Source of the DNA: Pseudomonas putida W15Oct28
GTDB taxonomy: Bacteria > Pseudomonadota > Gammaproteobacteria > Pseudomonadales > Pseudomonadaceae
NCBI RefSeq assembly: GCF_000708715.2
Contig: NZ_JENB01000044.1
Coordinates: forward strand, 1 to 43,220
DNA: 43,220 nucleotides
Reading direction: 5' to 3'
Position 1 is the stretch's first letter; the number at the start of each line of letters is the position of its first letter. The position numbers were made by a program, and so were the translations under genes. Below the pieces are notes generated by a model. It worked only from the letters and a program-made list of their open reading frames with translations. It was not told the origin of the DNA and did no database searches. This document shows, in pieces, positions 16,611-25,141 of the stretch.

Positions 16611-17240
16611 GTGATTCGAGTACTGGTGGCCGAAGACCACACCATTGTCCGTGAAGGCATCAAGCAGTTGATTGGCCTGGCCAAGGACATGCAGGTGGTG
16701 GGGGAGGCCGGGAACGGCGAGCAGTTGCTCGAAACCCTGCGCCACACGCCGTGCGAAGTGGTGCTGCTGGATATCTCGATGCCGGGGGTGAACGGCCTGG
16801 AGGCGATCCCGCGGATCCGTGCCTTACACGATGCGCCGGCAATCCTGATGCTGTCGATGCACGACGAGGCACAGATGGCGGCGCGGGCGCTGAAGGCCGG
16901 TGCGGCGGGCTATGCCACCAAGGACAGTGACCCGGCGCTGCTACTGACCGCGATTCGCCGGGTAGCCGCTGGCGGGCGTTACATCGACCCGTCGCTGGCC
17001 GACCGTATGGTGTTCGAAGTGGGCCTGACCGAGTCCCGGCCGTTGCACACGCTGCTGTCGGAGCGGGAGTTCTCGGTGTTCGAGCGCCTGGCCCAGGGGG
17101 CCAACGTCAACGACATCGCCCAGCAGCTGGCGCTGTCGAGCAAGACCATCAGCACCCACAAGGCGCGCTTGATGCAAAAGCTGAAAGTGAACTCGCTGGC
17201 GGAGCTGGTGAAGTACGCCATGGAGCACAAGCTGGTCTGA
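16611..17240 (+). CDS. NarL/FixJ family response regulator
   Basis: 209 residues. The receiver domain (1-120) has the acidic pair EDH at 8-10, the phosphoacceptor aspartate in VVLLDISMPG (about residue 54) and the lysine in GYATKDSD (about 104). A LuxR-type HTH (about 140-205, LSEREFSVFERLAQG and SSKTISTHKARLM) binds DNA. The start is GTG at 16611 with a GGAGAG ribosome site; this gives the normal IRVLVAEDH opening, whereas a longer reading would begin inside the kinase gene. The partner is the kinase immediately upstream. The targets are not visible; the ABC importer 295 bp downstream is the nearest candidate. Confidence 0.9.
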   Translation: MIRVLVAEDHTIVREGIKQLIGLAKDMQVVGEAGNGEQLLETLRHTPCEVVLLDISMPGVNGLEAIPRIRALHDAPAILMLSMHDEAQMAARALKAGAAGYATKDSDPALLLTAIRRVAAGGRYIDPSLADRMVFEVGLTESRPLHTLLSEREFSVFERLAQGANVNDIAQQLALSSKTISTHKARLMQKLKVNSLAELVKYAMEHKLV

Positions 17241-17275
17241 TTGCGACATCCCCGTTCTCGAAACTTGCCGTGGCC

Positions 17276-17366
17276 CCTGTGGGAGCGGGCATGCCCGCGA
17301 AAGGGCCTGGCCTGCTGATCTCTATGGCTGAGCCGGCCTCTTCGCGGGCATGCCCGCTCCCACAGG
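17276..17366. repeat. REP palindrome pair, class B, between the response regulator and the ABC importer
   Basis: Arms CCTGTGGGAGCGGGCATGCC.. (17276-17301) and its exact complement (17341-17366) are 26 bp each. The core GCGGGCATGCCCGC is itself a palindrome. The same sequence occurs singly at 30099-30127. The rest of the 17241-17535 gap is non-coding; the importer promoter should lie between 17400 and 17520, but no clear -35/-10 pair was found. Confidence 0.88.
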
Positions 17367-17535
17367 TTTGGTGGGTGGCTCGGAAGGGCATTCCAAACCC
17401 GTCATCCTTGTAGGGCAATCCCTACAGCAAATCTTCCATCCGGATGATGGCATTCTCTCAGTGCCCCCGATTTTCGGGCGCTTGCGCCTCTTCTACTCTT
17501 TTGCCTACGCAGTCATCCAACAAGAAGGTGCAGGC

Positions 17536-18660
17536 ATGAGCGAGGCGAAGTCGAACGCTGCAACCAGCGAAACGCTGGTCAGCTTCCGTGGTGTGCAGAA
17601 GAGCTACGACGGCGAGTCGCTGATCGTCAAAGACCTCAACCTGGAAATCCGCAAAGGTGAGTTCCTGACCCTGCTCGGCCCGTCCGGCTCGGGCAAGACC
17701 ACCAGCCTGATGATGCTCGCCGGCTTCGAAACCCCTACCGCCGGTGAAATTCAGCTGGCCGGGCGCTCGATCAACAACGTGCCGCCGCACAAGCGCGACA
17801 TCGGCATGGTGTTTCAGAACTACGCGCTGTTCCCGCACATGACCGTGGCCGAGAACCTGGCCTTTCCGCTGACCGTGCGCAACCTGAGCAAGACCGACGT
17901 CAGCGAGCGGGTCAAACGCGTGCTGAACATGGTCCAGCTCGATGCTTTCGCCAGGCGCTACCCCGGCCAGCTCTCCGGTGGCCAGCAACAGCGTGTGGCC
18001 CTGGCCCGTGCGCTGGTGTTCGAGCCGCAACTGGTGCTGATGGACGAACCGCTCGGCGCGCTGGACAAGCAGCTGCGTGAACACATGCAGATGGAGATCA
18101 AGCACATCCACCAGCGCCTTGGCGTGACCGTGGTGTACGTGACCCACGATCAGGGCGAAGCGCTGACCATGTCCGACCGCGTGGCGGTGTTCCACCAGGG
18201 CGAGATCCAGCAGATCGCCGACCCGCGCACGCTCTACGAAGAACCTTGCAATACCTTCGTCGCCAACTTCATCGGCGAGAACAACCGCATCAACGGCACC
18301 CTGCTGGCCAGCGATGGCAAACGCTGCCAGGTGCAGCTGCCGCGCGGCGAGCGGGTCGAGGCGCTGGCGGTGAACGTCGGCCAGGCCGGTGAGCCGGTAA
18401 CCCTGTCGATCCGCCCGGAGCGCGTGCGCCTGAATGGCCACAGCGAAAGCTGCGTCAACCGCTTCTCTGGCCGGGTGGCCGAATTCATTTACCTGGGCGA
18501 CCACGTGCGGGTGCGCCTGGAAGTTTGCGGCAAGGCCGACTTCTTCGTGAAACAGCCGATTGCCGAGCTCGACCCGGCCCTGGCCGTGGGCGATGTGGTA
18601 CCGCTGGGCTGGGAGGTGGAGCACGCCCGCGCGCTCGATCCGATTGCCGAAGCCCATTGA
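17536..18660 (+). CDS. Polyamine-type ABC transporter ATP-binding protein (PotA-like)
   Basis: 374 residues. Walker A LGPSGSGKTTS (about 45-55), Q-loop VFQNYALFPHM, signature LSGGQQQRVALARAL (about 145), Walker B LVLMDEPLGALD (about 168) and the switch histidine VTHDQGEA are all present. A C-terminal TOBE domain (about 290-365) follows. It drives import through the two permeases encoded downstream. The start MSEAKSNAATSE at 17536 has AGGTG upstream; in-frame upstream starts lie in the REP region. The family assignment (spermidine/putrescine) comes from overall resemblance to PotA/PotG-type ATPases and from the operon; substrate specificity is not proven. Confidence 0.9.
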   Translation: MSEAKSNAATSETLVSFRGVQKSYDGESLIVKDLNLEIRKGEFLTLLGPSGSGKTTSLMMLAGFETPTAGEIQLAGRSINNVPPHKRDIGMVFQNYALFPHMTVAENLAFPLTVRNLSKTDVSERVKRVLNMVQLDAFARRYPGQLSGGQQQRVALARALVFEPQLVLMDEPLGALDKQLREHMQMEIKHIHQRLGVTVVYVTHDQGEALTMSDRVAVFHQGEIQQIADPRTLYEEPCNTFVANFIGENNRINGTLLASDGKRCQVQLPRGERVEALAVNVGQAGEPVTLSIRPERVRLNGHSESCVNRFSGRVAEFIYLGDHVRVRLEVCGKADFFVKQPIAELDPALAVGDVVPLGWEVEHARALDPIAEAH

Positions 18661-18700
18661 TGGATAGCTTCACCAACCCTGTACTGTGGAGAGAATAAGA

Positions 18701-19735
18701 ATGCGCAAGCAGTTGAAACTGACCGCCCTGGCCCTGGGGCTGTTCGCCGCTGGCCAGGCCATGGCCGCAGACCTCACCGTGATCTCGTTCGGGGGCGCCA
18801 ACAAGGCCGCCCAGGTCAAAGCGTTCTACGAGCCATGGGAGAAGGCGGGTAACGGCAAGATCGTCGCCGGTGAGTACAACGGCGAGATGGCCAAGGTAAA
18901 GGCGATGGTCGACACCAAGAGTGTGTCGTGGAACCTGGTAGAGGTGGAGTCGCCGGAGCTGTCGCGCGGTTGCGATGAGGGCATGTTCGAAGAACTCGAC
19001 CCAGCACTGTTCGGCGATGCAGCCGACTATGTGCCTGGCGCCATCCAGCCGTGCGGCGTGGGCTTCTTCGTCTGGTCCACGGTCATGGCCTACAACGCCG
19101 ACAAGCTCAAGACTGCACCGACCAGCTGGGCCGATTTCTGGGACACCAAGCAGTTCCCAGGCAAACGTGGCCTGCGCAAGGGCGCCAAGTACACGATGGA
19201 ATTCGCACTGATGGCCGATGGCGTTGCGCCCAAGGACGTCTACACAGTGCTGGCAACCAAGGAAGGCCAGGACCGCGCCTTCAAGAAGCTCGATGAACTC
19301 AAGCCCAGCATCCAGTGGTGGGAAGCGGGCGCACAGCCACCGCAGTTCCTGGCCTCGGGCGACGTGGTCATGAGCTCTGCCTACAACGGCCGTATTGCCG
19401 CTGTGCAGAAAGAGAGCAACCTCAAGGTGGTGTGGAACGGCGGCATCTACGACTTTGATGCCTGGGCGATCCCTAAAGGTGCCAAGAACGTCGAAGAGGC
19501 GAAGAAGTTCATCGCCTATAGCGTCAAGCCCGAGCAGCAGAAGATCTACTCCGAGAACATCGCCTACGGCCCGGCCAACACCAAGGCCGTGAGCCTGCTG
19601 TCGGACGAGGTGAAGAAGGACATGCCGACCACACCTGAAAACATTGCCAATCAGGTGCAGATCGATGTGGCCTTCTGGGCCGACAACAGCGAGCAGCTGG
19701 AGCAACGCTTCAACGCCTGGGCGGCGAAGAAGTAA
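18701..19735 (+). CDS. Polyamine-type ABC transporter periplasmic substrate-binding protein (PotD/PotF-like)
   Basis: 344 residues. The signal peptide MRKQLKLTALALGLFAAGQA ends at AMA-ADLTV. The mature protein begins with the bacterial SBP_8-type pattern LTVISFGGANKAAQVKAFYE and contains WSTVMAYNADKL and WADFWDTKQFPGKRGLR, which resemble polyamine or opine-type binding proteins. It delivers solute to the two permeases. It lies 40 bp after the ATPase gene and 66 bp before the first permease. The ATG at 18701 was preferred to 18686 because it gives a clean signal peptide. The exact ligand (putrescine, spermidine or other) cannot be read from sequence. Confidence 0.88.
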   Translation: MRKQLKLTALALGLFAAGQAMAADLTVISFGGANKAAQVKAFYEPWEKAGNGKIVAGEYNGEMAKVKAMVDTKSVSWNLVEVESPELSRGCDEGMFEELDPALFGDAADYVPGAIQPCGVGFFVWSTVMAYNADKLKTAPTSWADFWDTKQFPGKRGLRKGAKYTMEFALMADGVAPKDVYTVLATKEGQDRAFKKLDELKPSIQWWEAGAQPPQFLASGDVVMSSAYNGRIAAVQKESNLKVVWNGGIYDFDAWAIPKGAKNVEEAKKFIAYSVKPEQQKIYSENIAYGPANTKAVSLLSDEVKKDMPTTPENIANQVQIDVAFWADNSEQLEQRFNAWAAKK

Positions 19736-19801
19736 GGCGTATCAAAGGGGCGCTGGCCGTTGCGCTGGCGCTCCCCGTTTCCCTGTTTTGCGGAGTTCGC
19801 C

Positions 19802-21049
19802 ATGGCCATTGCAGTGCCCCTCAACGAAGGCGCAGGTCCAAGTCTCAAGCAGCGCCTGAAACACGCCGAGCGGGTCAACCGCTGGAAGGCGCAGGCGTTG
19901 ATCGCGCCGCTGGCGCTGTTTCTTCTGCTGGTGTTCCTGGTGCCGATTGCGGCGCTGCTGTACAAGAGCGTCGGCAACCCGGAAGTGGTCGCCGGCCTGC
20001 CACGCACGGTAGACATCATCACCCAGTGGGATGGCAAGAGCCTGCCGGGCGAGGATGTGTACAAGGCGCTGAGCCAGGACCTGGCCGAGTCGCGCAAGAA
20101 CCAGACCCTTGGCGACCTGTCCAAACGCTTGAACATGGAACTGGCCGGCTACCGCAGCCTGTTGACCAAGACCGCCCGGGCACTGCCATTCAAGGCGGAA
20201 CCTGCCTCTTATAAAGACGCCTTGCAGGCCGTCGACGAGCGTTGGGGCGACCCGGCCTACTGGCAGGCGATACGCCGCAATACCAGTACGGTGACCTCGT
20301 TCTACCTGCTGGCTTCCGTCGATCACCGCATCGACGACCTGGGCGAGCTGGCCAAGGCCACGCCGGACCAGGCCATTTACCTGGATATCTTTGCCCGCAC
20401 CCTGTGGATGGGTGTGGTGATTACCGCCATCTGCCTGGTGCTGGCTTACCCGCTGGCCTACCTGCTGGCCAACCTGCCGACCCGGCAGAGCAACCTGCTG
20501 ATGATTCTGGTGTTGCTGCCGTTCTGGACTTCGATCCTGGTGCGGGTGGCGGCGTGGATCGTGCTGCTGCAATCGGGTGGCCTGATCAACAGTGCACTGA
20601 TGGCCATGGGCATCATCGACCAGCCGCTGGAACTGGTGTTCAACCGCACCGGTGTGTACATCTCCATGGTGCACATTCTGCTGCCGTTCATGATCCTGCC
20701 GCTGTACAGCGTGATGAAGGGCATTTCGCCCAGCTACATGCGTGCCGCGATCTCGCTGGGCTGCCACCCGTTCGCCAGCTTCTGGCGGGTGTACTTCCCG
20801 CAGACCTACGCCGGTGTTGGCGCGGGTTGCCTGCTGGTGTTCATCCTGGCCATCGGCTACTACATCACCCCGGCGCTGCTGGGTAGCCCGAACGACCAGA
20901 TGGTCAGCTACTTCGTTGCCTTCTATACCAACACCAGCATCAACTGGGGCATGGCCACCGCGTTGGGCGGGCTGTTGCTGCTGGCTACCGTGCTGTTGTA
21001 CCTGATCTATAGCTGGCTGGTCGGCGCCAGCCGCCTGCGCCTGAGCTGA
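19802..21049 (+). CDS. Polyamine-type ABC transporter permease 1 (PotH/PotB-like, long periplasmic insert)
   Basis: 415 residues, about 100 longer than classical PotB/PotH. TM1 (about 32-54) is followed by a hydrophilic stretch of about 145 residues (57-200) before TM2. The remaining five membrane segments and the EAA loop (YMRAAISLGCHPFASFWRVY, about 308-327) are normal for the BPD_transp_1 family. The insert (GLPRTVDIITQWDGKSLP.., later LLASVDHRIDDLG) is on the periplasmic side and may help dock the binding protein; that is inference. The start MAIAVPLNEG at 19802 has GGAG upstream. It forms the channel together with the next gene. Confidence 0.88.
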   Translation: MAIAVPLNEGAGPSLKQRLKHAERVNRWKAQALIAPLALFLLLVFLVPIAALLYKSVGNPEVVAGLPRTVDIITQWDGKSLPGEDVYKALSQDLAESRKNQTLGDLSKRLNMELAGYRSLLTKTARALPFKAEPASYKDALQAVDERWGDPAYWQAIRRNTSTVTSFYLLASVDHRIDDLGELAKATPDQAIYLDIFARTLWMGVVITAICLVLAYPLAYLLANLPTRQSNLLMILVLLPFWTSILVRVAAWIVLLQSGGLINSALMAMGIIDQPLELVFNRTGVYISMVHILLPFMILPLYSVMKGISPSYMRAAISLGCHPFASFWRVYFPQTYAGVGAGCLLVFILAIGYYITPALLGSPNDQMVSYFVAFYTNTSINWGMATALGGLLLLATVLLYLIYSWLVGASRLRLS

Positions 21050-21060
21050 GGAGCCTTGCC

Positions 21061-21888
21061 ATGTTGAGCCCCTATATGTCGCCCGTGGAGCGGGTCTGGT
21101 TCTACAGCCTGCGCATTCTTTGCGGCCTGGTTCTGCTGTTCCTGATCTTGCCGGTGCTGGTGATCGTGCCGCTGTCGTTCAACAGTGGCAGCTTCCTGGT
21201 GTACCCGCTGCAGGGCTTTTCGCTGCAGTGGTACCAGGATTTCTTCGGCTCGGCCGAATGGATGCGGGCGCTGAAAAACAGCATCATCGTCGCCCCGGCG
21301 GCGACGGTGCTGGCCATGGTGTTCGGTACCCTGGCGGCCATCGGCCTGACCCGTGGCGATTTCCCGGGCAAGTCGCTGGTGATGGCACTGGTGATTTCAC
21401 CGATGGTGGTGCCGGTGGTGATCATTGGCGTGGCCAGCTACCTGTTCTTCGCCCCGCTGGGGATGGGCAACAGCTTTACCTCGCTGATTCTGGTGCATGC
21501 GGTGCTGGGCGTGCCGTTCGTCATCATTACCGTGTCGGCAACCTTGCAGGGTTTCAACTACAACCTGGTGCGGGCGGCTGCCAGCCTGGGTGCGTCGCCG
21601 CTGCTGGCCTTCCGTCGGGTGACCCTGCCGCTGATTGCGCCCGGGGTGATCTCGGGGGCGCTGTTCGCCTTTGCCACGTCGTTTGACGAGGTGGTGGTGA
21701 CACTGTTCCTGGCAGGGCCGGAGCAGGCGACCCTGCCGCGGCAGATGTTCAGTGGTATCCGCGAAAACCTGAGCCCGACCATTGCGGCGGCGGCGACCTT
21801 GCTGATTGCGTTCTCGGTGGTGTTGCTGCTGACCCTGGAGTGGCTGCGTGGGCGCAGCGAGAAGCTGAGGACCCAGCAGCCTGCCTGA
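21061..21888 (+). CDS. Polyamine-type ABC transporter permease 2 (PotI/PotC-like)
   Basis: 275 residues with six predicted membrane segments and the EAA loop LVRAAASLGASPLLAFRRVT (about 172-191), the normal size for PotC/PotI. It pairs with the permease encoded 11 bp upstream and couples to the ATPase through the EAA helix. The start MLSPYMSPVERVW has AGGAG at the correct distance. It is the last gene of the importer operon and is followed by a three-hairpin intergenic module. Confidence 0.9.
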   Translation: MLSPYMSPVERVWFYSLRILCGLVLLFLILPVLVIVPLSFNSGSFLVYPLQGFSLQWYQDFFGSAEWMRALKNSIIVAPAATVLAMVFGTLAAIGLTRGDFPGKSLVMALVISPMVVPVVIIGVASYLFFAPLGMGNSFTSLILVHAVLGVPFVIITVSATLQGFNYNLVRAAASLGASPLLAFRRVTLPLIAPGVISGALFAFATSFDEVVVTLFLAGPEQATLPRQMFSGIRENLSPTIAAAATLLIAFSVVLLLTLEWLRGRSEKLRTQQPA

Positions 21889-21894
21889 TCGTCG

Positions 21895-21996
21895 GGAGGG
21901 CTTTGCCCTCCGATCGCGACACAAGGCCGCTCCTACAGGAGACCGCGATCCCTTGTAGGAGCGGCCTTGTGTCGCGATCGGGGTGCAAAGCGCCCC
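21895..21996. repeat. Three-hairpin REP module, class C (copy 1)
   Basis: A small hairpin (GGAGGG..CCCTCC, 21895-21911) is followed by a perfect 27-bp inverted repeat (21911-21937 / 21954-21980, core CGCGACACAAGGCCGCTCC) and another small hairpin (GGGGTGC..GCGCCCC, 21980-21996, one G-U pair). It lies right after the last ABC importer gene and could stop or stabilise the transcript. Related modules are at 25142-25261 and 32129-32229. Confidence 0.85.
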
Positions 21997-22086
21997 CTGT
22001 GTCGGACACCAATTGATACCAATCAGCCCTCATCCCCTTCCCTGAGTTACAATGCGCGCCACCGTGATTCTGCCAACAGGTGCGCC

Positions 22087-22761
22087 ATGCAGCCCTACGC
22101 TATTGCCCCCTCCATCCTCTCCGCCGATTTCGCCCGCCTGGGTGAGGACGTCGACAAGGTATTGGCTGCGGGTGCCGACATCGTCCACTTCGATGTCATG
22201 GACAACCACTACGTTCCCAACCTGACCATTGGCCCGATGGTCTGCACCGCCCTGCGCAAGTACGGCGTCACTGCCCCGATCGACGTGCACCTGATGGTCA
22301 GCCCGGTCGACCGCATCATCGGCGACTTCATCGAAGCCGGCGCCACCTACATCACCTTCCACCCGGAAGCCTCGCAGCACGTCGACCGTTCGCTGCAACT
22401 GATCAAGGACGGCGGCTGCAAGGCCGGCCTGGTGTTCAACCCGGCCACCAGCCTGGATGCCCTGAAGTACGTGATGGACAAAGTCGACATGGTGCTGCTG
22501 ATGAGCGTCAACCCAGGCTTTGGCGGGCAGAAGTTCATCCCGGGCACCCTCGACAAGCTGCGCGAGGCGCGTGCGCTGATCGACGCCAGCGGCCGTGATA
22601 TCCGCCTGGAAATCGACGGTGGCGTCAACGTCAACAACATCCGCGAGATCGCTGCCGCTGGCGCCGACACCTTCGTGGCCGGTTCGGCGATCTTCAACGC
22701 CCCGGACTACCAGGAAGTCATCGCCAAGATGCGCGCCGAGCTGGCCCAGGCCCGCCCATGA
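22087..22761 (+). CDS. rpe: Ribulose-phosphate 3-epimerase
   Basis: 224 residues, a TIM barrel of normal length. The active-site blocks are IAPSILSADFARLGED, HFDVMDNHYVPNLTIGP (metal ligands His and Asp), HPEASQH and EIDGGVNVNNI. It interconverts ribulose-5-phosphate and xylulose-5-phosphate in the pentose phosphate pathway. The start at 22087 has AGGTG upstream. The stop overlaps the gph start (ATGA), so the two are co-translated. A TACAAT hexamer at 22048-22053 may be its -10, without a good -35. Confidence 0.96.
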   Translation: MQPYAIAPSILSADFARLGEDVDKVLAAGADIVHFDVMDNHYVPNLTIGPMVCTALRKYGVTAPIDVHLMVSPVDRIIGDFIEAGATYITFHPEASQHVDRSLQLIKDGGCKAGLVFNPATSLDALKYVMDKVDMVLLMSVNPGFGGQKFIPGTLDKLREARALIDASGRDIRLEIDGGVNVNNIREIAAAGADTFVAGSAIFNAPDYQEVIAKMRAELAQARP

Positions 22762-23576
22762 GTGGCTTCGAGCAGCTGTTCCCGGGGACGCTGCCCAGGC
22801 TGGTGATGTTCGATCTGGACGGTACCCTGATCGATTCCGTGCCAGACCTGGCCGCCGCCGTGGACCGCATGCTGCTCGAACTGGGGCGCCCGCCTGCCGG
22901 CCTTGAGGCCGTACGCCACTGGGTTGGCAATGGCGCCCAGGTGCTGGTGCGCCGTGCACTGGCGGGTGGCATCGACCACGCCGCCGTGGACGATGCGCTG
23001 GCCGACCAGGCGCTGGCGCTGTTCATGGACGCCTATGCGCAAAGCCATGAACTGACCGTGGTCTACCCCGGTGTGCAGGACACCCTGCGCTGGCTGCGCA
23101 AGCAGGGCGTGGAAATGGCCCTGATCACCAACAAGCCCGAGCGCTTCGTCGGCCCGCTGCTTGACCAGATGAAAATCGGCAATTACTTCCGCTGGATCAT
23201 TGGCGGCGACACCCTGCCGCAGAAAAAGCCCGACCCGGCGGCGTTGCTGTTCGTCATGCAGATGGCCGGCGTTACCCCGCAGCAGTCGTTGTTTGTCGGC
23301 GATTCGCGCAGTGACGTGCTGGCGGCCAAAGCGGCTGGCGTGCAGTGCGTGGGGCTGACCTACGGCTACAACCATGGCCGGCCGATCCACGACGAATCCC
23401 CCAACCTTGTGATCGACGATCTGCGCGCATTGCTACCCGGTTGCGCAGACCCGGCCACTGGGATAACGTTGGCGGACCTTCAAGCCTCACAAGACAGAGA
23501 GCCCACCGTGGTGGTTACTGGCAAATTCTGGATGAAAGTCATCAAGGCCCTGGCCCGTTGGCGTTGGCGCGCCTGA
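22758..23576 (+). CDS. gph: Phosphoglycolate phosphatase, with a C-terminal tail that contains the trp leader
   Basis: 272 residues of the HAD superfamily: motif I FDLDGTLIDS (catalytic Asp19, Asp21), motif II LITNKPERF, motif III QKKPDPAAL and motif IV VGDSRSDVLAAKAAG. It removes 2-phosphoglycolate formed, for example, during DNA repair. The HAD fold ends near residue 225 (DDLRALLPG). The last 48 residues form an extra tail ending KVIKALARWRWRA, which is read in the same frame as the trpE leader peptide. The gene overlaps rpe by four bases. This in-frame overlap means a ribosome translating gph also crosses the tandem Trp codons of the leader. Confidence 0.92.
   Translation: MSGFEQLFPGTLPRLVMFDLDGTLIDSVPDLAAAVDRMLLELGRPPAGLEAVRHWVGNGAQVLVRRALAGGIDHAAVDDALADQALALFMDAYAQSHELTVVYPGVQDTLRWLRKQGVEMALITNKPERFVGPLLDQMKIGNYFRWIIGGDTLPQKKPDPAALLFVMQMAGVTPQQSLFVGDSRSDVLAAKAAGVQCVGLTYGYNHGRPIHDESPNLVIDDLRALLPGCADPATGITLADLQASQDREPTVVVTGKFWMKVIKALARWRWRA
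23508..23576 (+). CDS. trpE leader peptide (Trp attenuator), nested in the gph 3' end
   Basis: A short reading frame in the gph frame, from ATG 23532 (14 residues, MKVIKALARWRWRA) or from GTG 23508 (22 residues, with AGAGAG six bases upstream), to the stop at 23574-23576. Two Trp codons (TGGCGTTGG) lie just before the stop. It is nearly identical to the leader before trpG (27323-27391). In P. putida both trpE and trpGDC are reported to be controlled by attenuation, in which ribosome stalling at these Trp codons when charged tRNA-Trp is scarce lets transcription continue. Which start codon is used is unknown. Confidence 0.8.
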   Translation: MVVTGKFWMKVIKALARWRWRA

Positions 23577-23612
23577 CTTCAGCCTGCCGGCGCGTGCCGG
23601 CCCGTCCGTTTG
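23566..23612 (+). promoter_or_regulatory. trpE attenuator (terminator and competing antiterminator)
   Basis: GCCGGC (23586-23591), a 4-nt loop and GCCGGC (23596-23601) form a short GC-rich stem followed by a weak T run (GTCCGTTTG). CGCGCC at the end of the leader (23568-23573) can pair instead with GGCGCG (23589-23594) and break that stem, the expected antiterminator. The pairing is read from the sequence; its use is inferred from the attenuation mechanism. Confidence 0.6.
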
Positions 23613-23645
23613 CCTGACCTATTGCTGCTTGCCACGAGGCTACTC

Positions 23646-25127
23646 ATGAACCGCGAAGAATTCCTGCGCCTGGCCGCTTCCGGCTACAACCGCATTCCCC
23701 TGGCCTGCGAAACCCTGGCCGACTTCGACACGCCGCTGTCGATCTACCTGAAACTGGCTGACCAGCCCAACTCGTACCTGCTCGAATCGGTACAGGGCGG
23801 CGAGAAATGGGGCCGTTACTCGATGATCGGTCTGCCGTCGCGCACCGTGATGCGTGTGCACGGCTACCACGTCAGCATCCTGCAGGATGGCGTCGAGGTT
23901 GAAAGCCACGATGTCGAAGACCCGCTGGCGTTCGTTGAAACCTTCAAGGACCGCTACAAGGTTGCCGACATCCCCGGCCTGCCGCGCTTCAACGGCGGCC
24001 TGGTCGGCTATTTTGGCTATGACTGCGTGCGTTATGTGGAAAAGCGCCTGGGCGCCAGCCCTAACCCGGACCCGCTGGGTGTGCCGGATATCCTGTTGAT
24101 GGTGTCCGATGCTGTGGTGGTGTTCGACAACCTGGCGGGCAAGATGCACGCCATCGTGCTGGTCGACCCGGCTGAAGAACAGGCCTTTGAACAGGGCCAG
24201 GCACGCCTGCAAGGCCTGCTGGAAACCCTGCGCCAGCCGATCACCCCGCGCCGCGGCCTGGACCTGAGCGGCCCGCAGGCTGCCGAGCCGGAATTCCGCT
24301 CCAGCTATACCCGCGACGACTACGAGAACGCGGTCGGCCGTATCAAGGAGTACATCCTGGCCGGTGACTGCATGCAGGTGGTGCCGTCGCAGCGCATGTC
24401 GATCGACTTCAAGGCTGCGCCCATCGACCTGTACCGTGCGCTGCGCTGCTTCAATCCGACGCCGTACATGTACTTCTTCAACTTTGGCGACTTCCATGTA
24501 GTCGGCAGCTCGCCCGAGGTGCTGGTACGTGTCGAGGACAACCTGGTCACCGTGCGCCCGATTGCCGGTACCCGCCCGCGTGGCGCGACCGAAGAGGCCG
24601 ACCGCGCGCTGGAAGACGACCTGCTGTCGGACGACAAGGAAATCGCCGAGCACCTGATGCTGATCGACCTGGGCCGCAACGACGTGGGCCGTGTGTCCTC
24701 GACCGGCAGCGTGCGCCTGACCGAGAAGATGGTGATCGAGCGTTACTCCAACGTGATGCACATTGTCTCCAACGTCACCGGCCAGTTGCGTGAAGGGCTG
24801 ACGGCGATGGATGCACTGCGGGCAATCCTGCCGGCTGGCACCCTGTCGGGTGCGCCGAAGATCCGTGCGATGGAAATCATCGACGAGCTGGAGCCGGTCA
24901 AGCGTGGGGTTTACGGTGGTGCAGTCGGCTACTTTGCCTGGAACGGCAACATGGACACCGCGATTGCCATCCGTACTGCGGTGATCAAGGATGGCGAGCT
25001 GCATGTGCAGGCCGGGGGCGGTATCGTTGCCGACTCGGTGCCGGCGCTGGAGTGGGAAGAAACCATCAACAAGCGCCGGGCGATGTTCCGTGCGGTGGCG
25101 CTTGCAGAGCAGACTTTGGCCAAGTAA
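23646..25127 (+). CDS. trpE: Anthranilate synthase component I
   Basis: 493 residues. The N-terminal regulatory region has SYLLESVQGGEKWGRYSMIG (about residues 38-57), with the LLES serine that binds inhibitory tryptophan. The C-terminal chorismate-binding domain has ILAGDCMQVVPSQRM, IAGTRPRGATEEAD and GRNDVGRVS. With TrpG glutaminase it makes anthranilate from chorismate. The ATG at 23646 (MNREEFLRLAASGYN) has GAGG upstream; the longer frame from 23610 overlaps the attenuator. It is separated from trpGDC by the esterase gene, the usual pseudomonad arrangement, and is controlled by the leader just upstream. Confidence 0.97.
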   Translation: MNREEFLRLAASGYNRIPLACETLADFDTPLSIYLKLADQPNSYLLESVQGGEKWGRYSMIGLPSRTVMRVHGYHVSILQDGVEVESHDVEDPLAFVETFKDRYKVADIPGLPRFNGGLVGYFGYDCVRYVEKRLGASPNPDPLGVPDILLMVSDAVVVFDNLAGKMHAIVLVDPAEEQAFEQGQARLQGLLETLRQPITPRRGLDLSGPQAAEPEFRSSYTRDDYENAVGRIKEYILAGDCMQVVPSQRMSIDFKAAPIDLYRALRCFNPTPYMYFFNFGDFHVVGSSPEVLVRVEDNLVTVRPIAGTRPRGATEEADRALEDDLLSDDKEIAEHLMLIDLGRNDVGRVSSTGSVRLTEKMVIERYSNVMHIVSNVTGQLREGLTAMDALRAILPAGTLSGAPKIRAMEIIDELEPVKRGVYGGAVGYFAWNGNMDTAIAIRTAVIKDGELHVQAGGGIVADSVPALEWEETINKRRAMFRAVALAEQTLAK

Positions 25128-25141
25128 CTCACGGGCCTCCG

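Noticed and set aside
17350..17535. An N-terminal extension of the importer ATPase
   Set aside because: It translates the REP palindrome and has no match to the family; the ATG at 17536 has a ribosome site.
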